A stretch of DNA of 14,285 bases. Origin: CALIKW01 sp038998005 (GTDB taxonomy: Archaea; Aenigmatarchaeota; Aenigmatarchaeia; CG10238-14; SCSR01). Location: the NCBI GenBank assembly GCA_038998005.1, contig JAVZIY010000011.1:1-14285 (forward strand), in the 5' to 3' direction. The notes beneath the pieces are model-generated. The model was not told the origin of the DNA. It made no database searches and was given only the letters and a program-made list of their open reading frames with translations. Of this stretch, positions 14,142-14,285 are shown one piece after another (the stretch's first letter is position 1; the number at the start of each line of letters is the position of its first letter). The position numbers and the translations under genes are program-made.

Positions 14142-14285
14142 CAGAAGCAAAAGAATTAGAAAAATATTTTGTTGAAGCTGACAGGGTTAAAGGAGAAGTT
14201 AGTATTCAAACTACTCCCAAGGAGTTAGTTCCTCTTTACATACTAAAGCTCCCTGAGATAGAGGCAGGAACTCTAGCTTTATTAG
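14138..14285 (+). CDS. Probable type II/IV secretion (pilus) ATPase, N-terminal fragment
   Basis: Only the first 49 residues are visible; the gene runs off the right edge. The start is TTG at 14138, overlapping the previous TGA, with GAGGT (14127-14131) at a normal ribosome-site distance. The visible text, EVSIQTTPKELVPLY, then ILKLPEIEAGTLALL, resembles the N-terminal region of archaeal FlaI/PilT-type ATPases, where a strand-rich segment ends in Y-x-L-x-LPEI-x(3)-T-x-ALL. The nearby pilin-like cluster agrees with that. No Walker motif lies within the window, so the assignment rests on a short segment and context. Confidence 0.55.
   Translation, partial: MTEAKELEKYFVEADRVKGEVSIQTTPKELVPLYILKLPEIEAGTLALL

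Overview
The window is AT-rich archaeal chromosome. The markers are a TATA-binding protein, an intein-containing MCM helicase, an RPA-like OB-fold protein, the beta subunit of translation factor aIF2, class III (archaeal pilin-type) signal peptides, TATA-box promoters and partly leaderless starts. The short, tightly overlapping genes and the bacterial-looking surface protein would suit a small-genome DPANN-type archaeon, but no rRNA or phylogenetic marker was compared, so the lineage is a guess.

Layout. (1) 1-680, minus: RNase HII (rnhB), cut off by the left edge. Its reading frame is broken by a 17-nt insert exactly inside the catalytic GIDEAGRG motif, and that insert has the shape of a bulge-helix-bulge (BHB) archaeal intron. 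(2) 729-1187, plus: a small PD-(D/E)XK-like nuclease, divergent from rnhB. (3) 1232-1783: TBP. (4) 1850-6082: MCM (365-aa intein in the P-loop), RPA-like protein and aIF2-beta, tightly spaced and probably co-transcribed. (5) 6113-10556: five consecutive overlapping genes, each with a pilin-type N-terminus, one of them 652 aa long. (6) 10557-10688: a convergent intergenic region with a nested hairpin. (7) 10689-12274, minus: a small winged-helix regulator translationally coupled to a secreted protein resembling bacterial surface and tail-fibre proteins. (8) 12391-13131, plus: a membrane-anchored extracellular protein of unknown function. (9) 13170-14285: a Lys-rich/CBS/winged-helix protein translationally coupled to the start of a probable type II/IV secretion (pilus) ATPase that leaves the window.

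How the genes fit together. The left half is information processing: RNA-primer removal (RNase HII), promoter recognition (TBP), replicative unwinding (MCM), single-strand binding (RPA) and initiator-tRNA delivery (aIF2). The right half is cell surface: pilin-like subunits, a secreted adhesin-like protein with its own regulator, an anchored exoprotein and a probable pilus or secretion motor.

The most notable observation is the predicted 17-nt BHB intron in a protein-coding gene. Removing it restores the active-site motif and the reading frame, and the cut points fall in two 3-nt bulges on either side of a 4-bp helix, which is what the archaeal tRNA-splicing endonuclease recognises.
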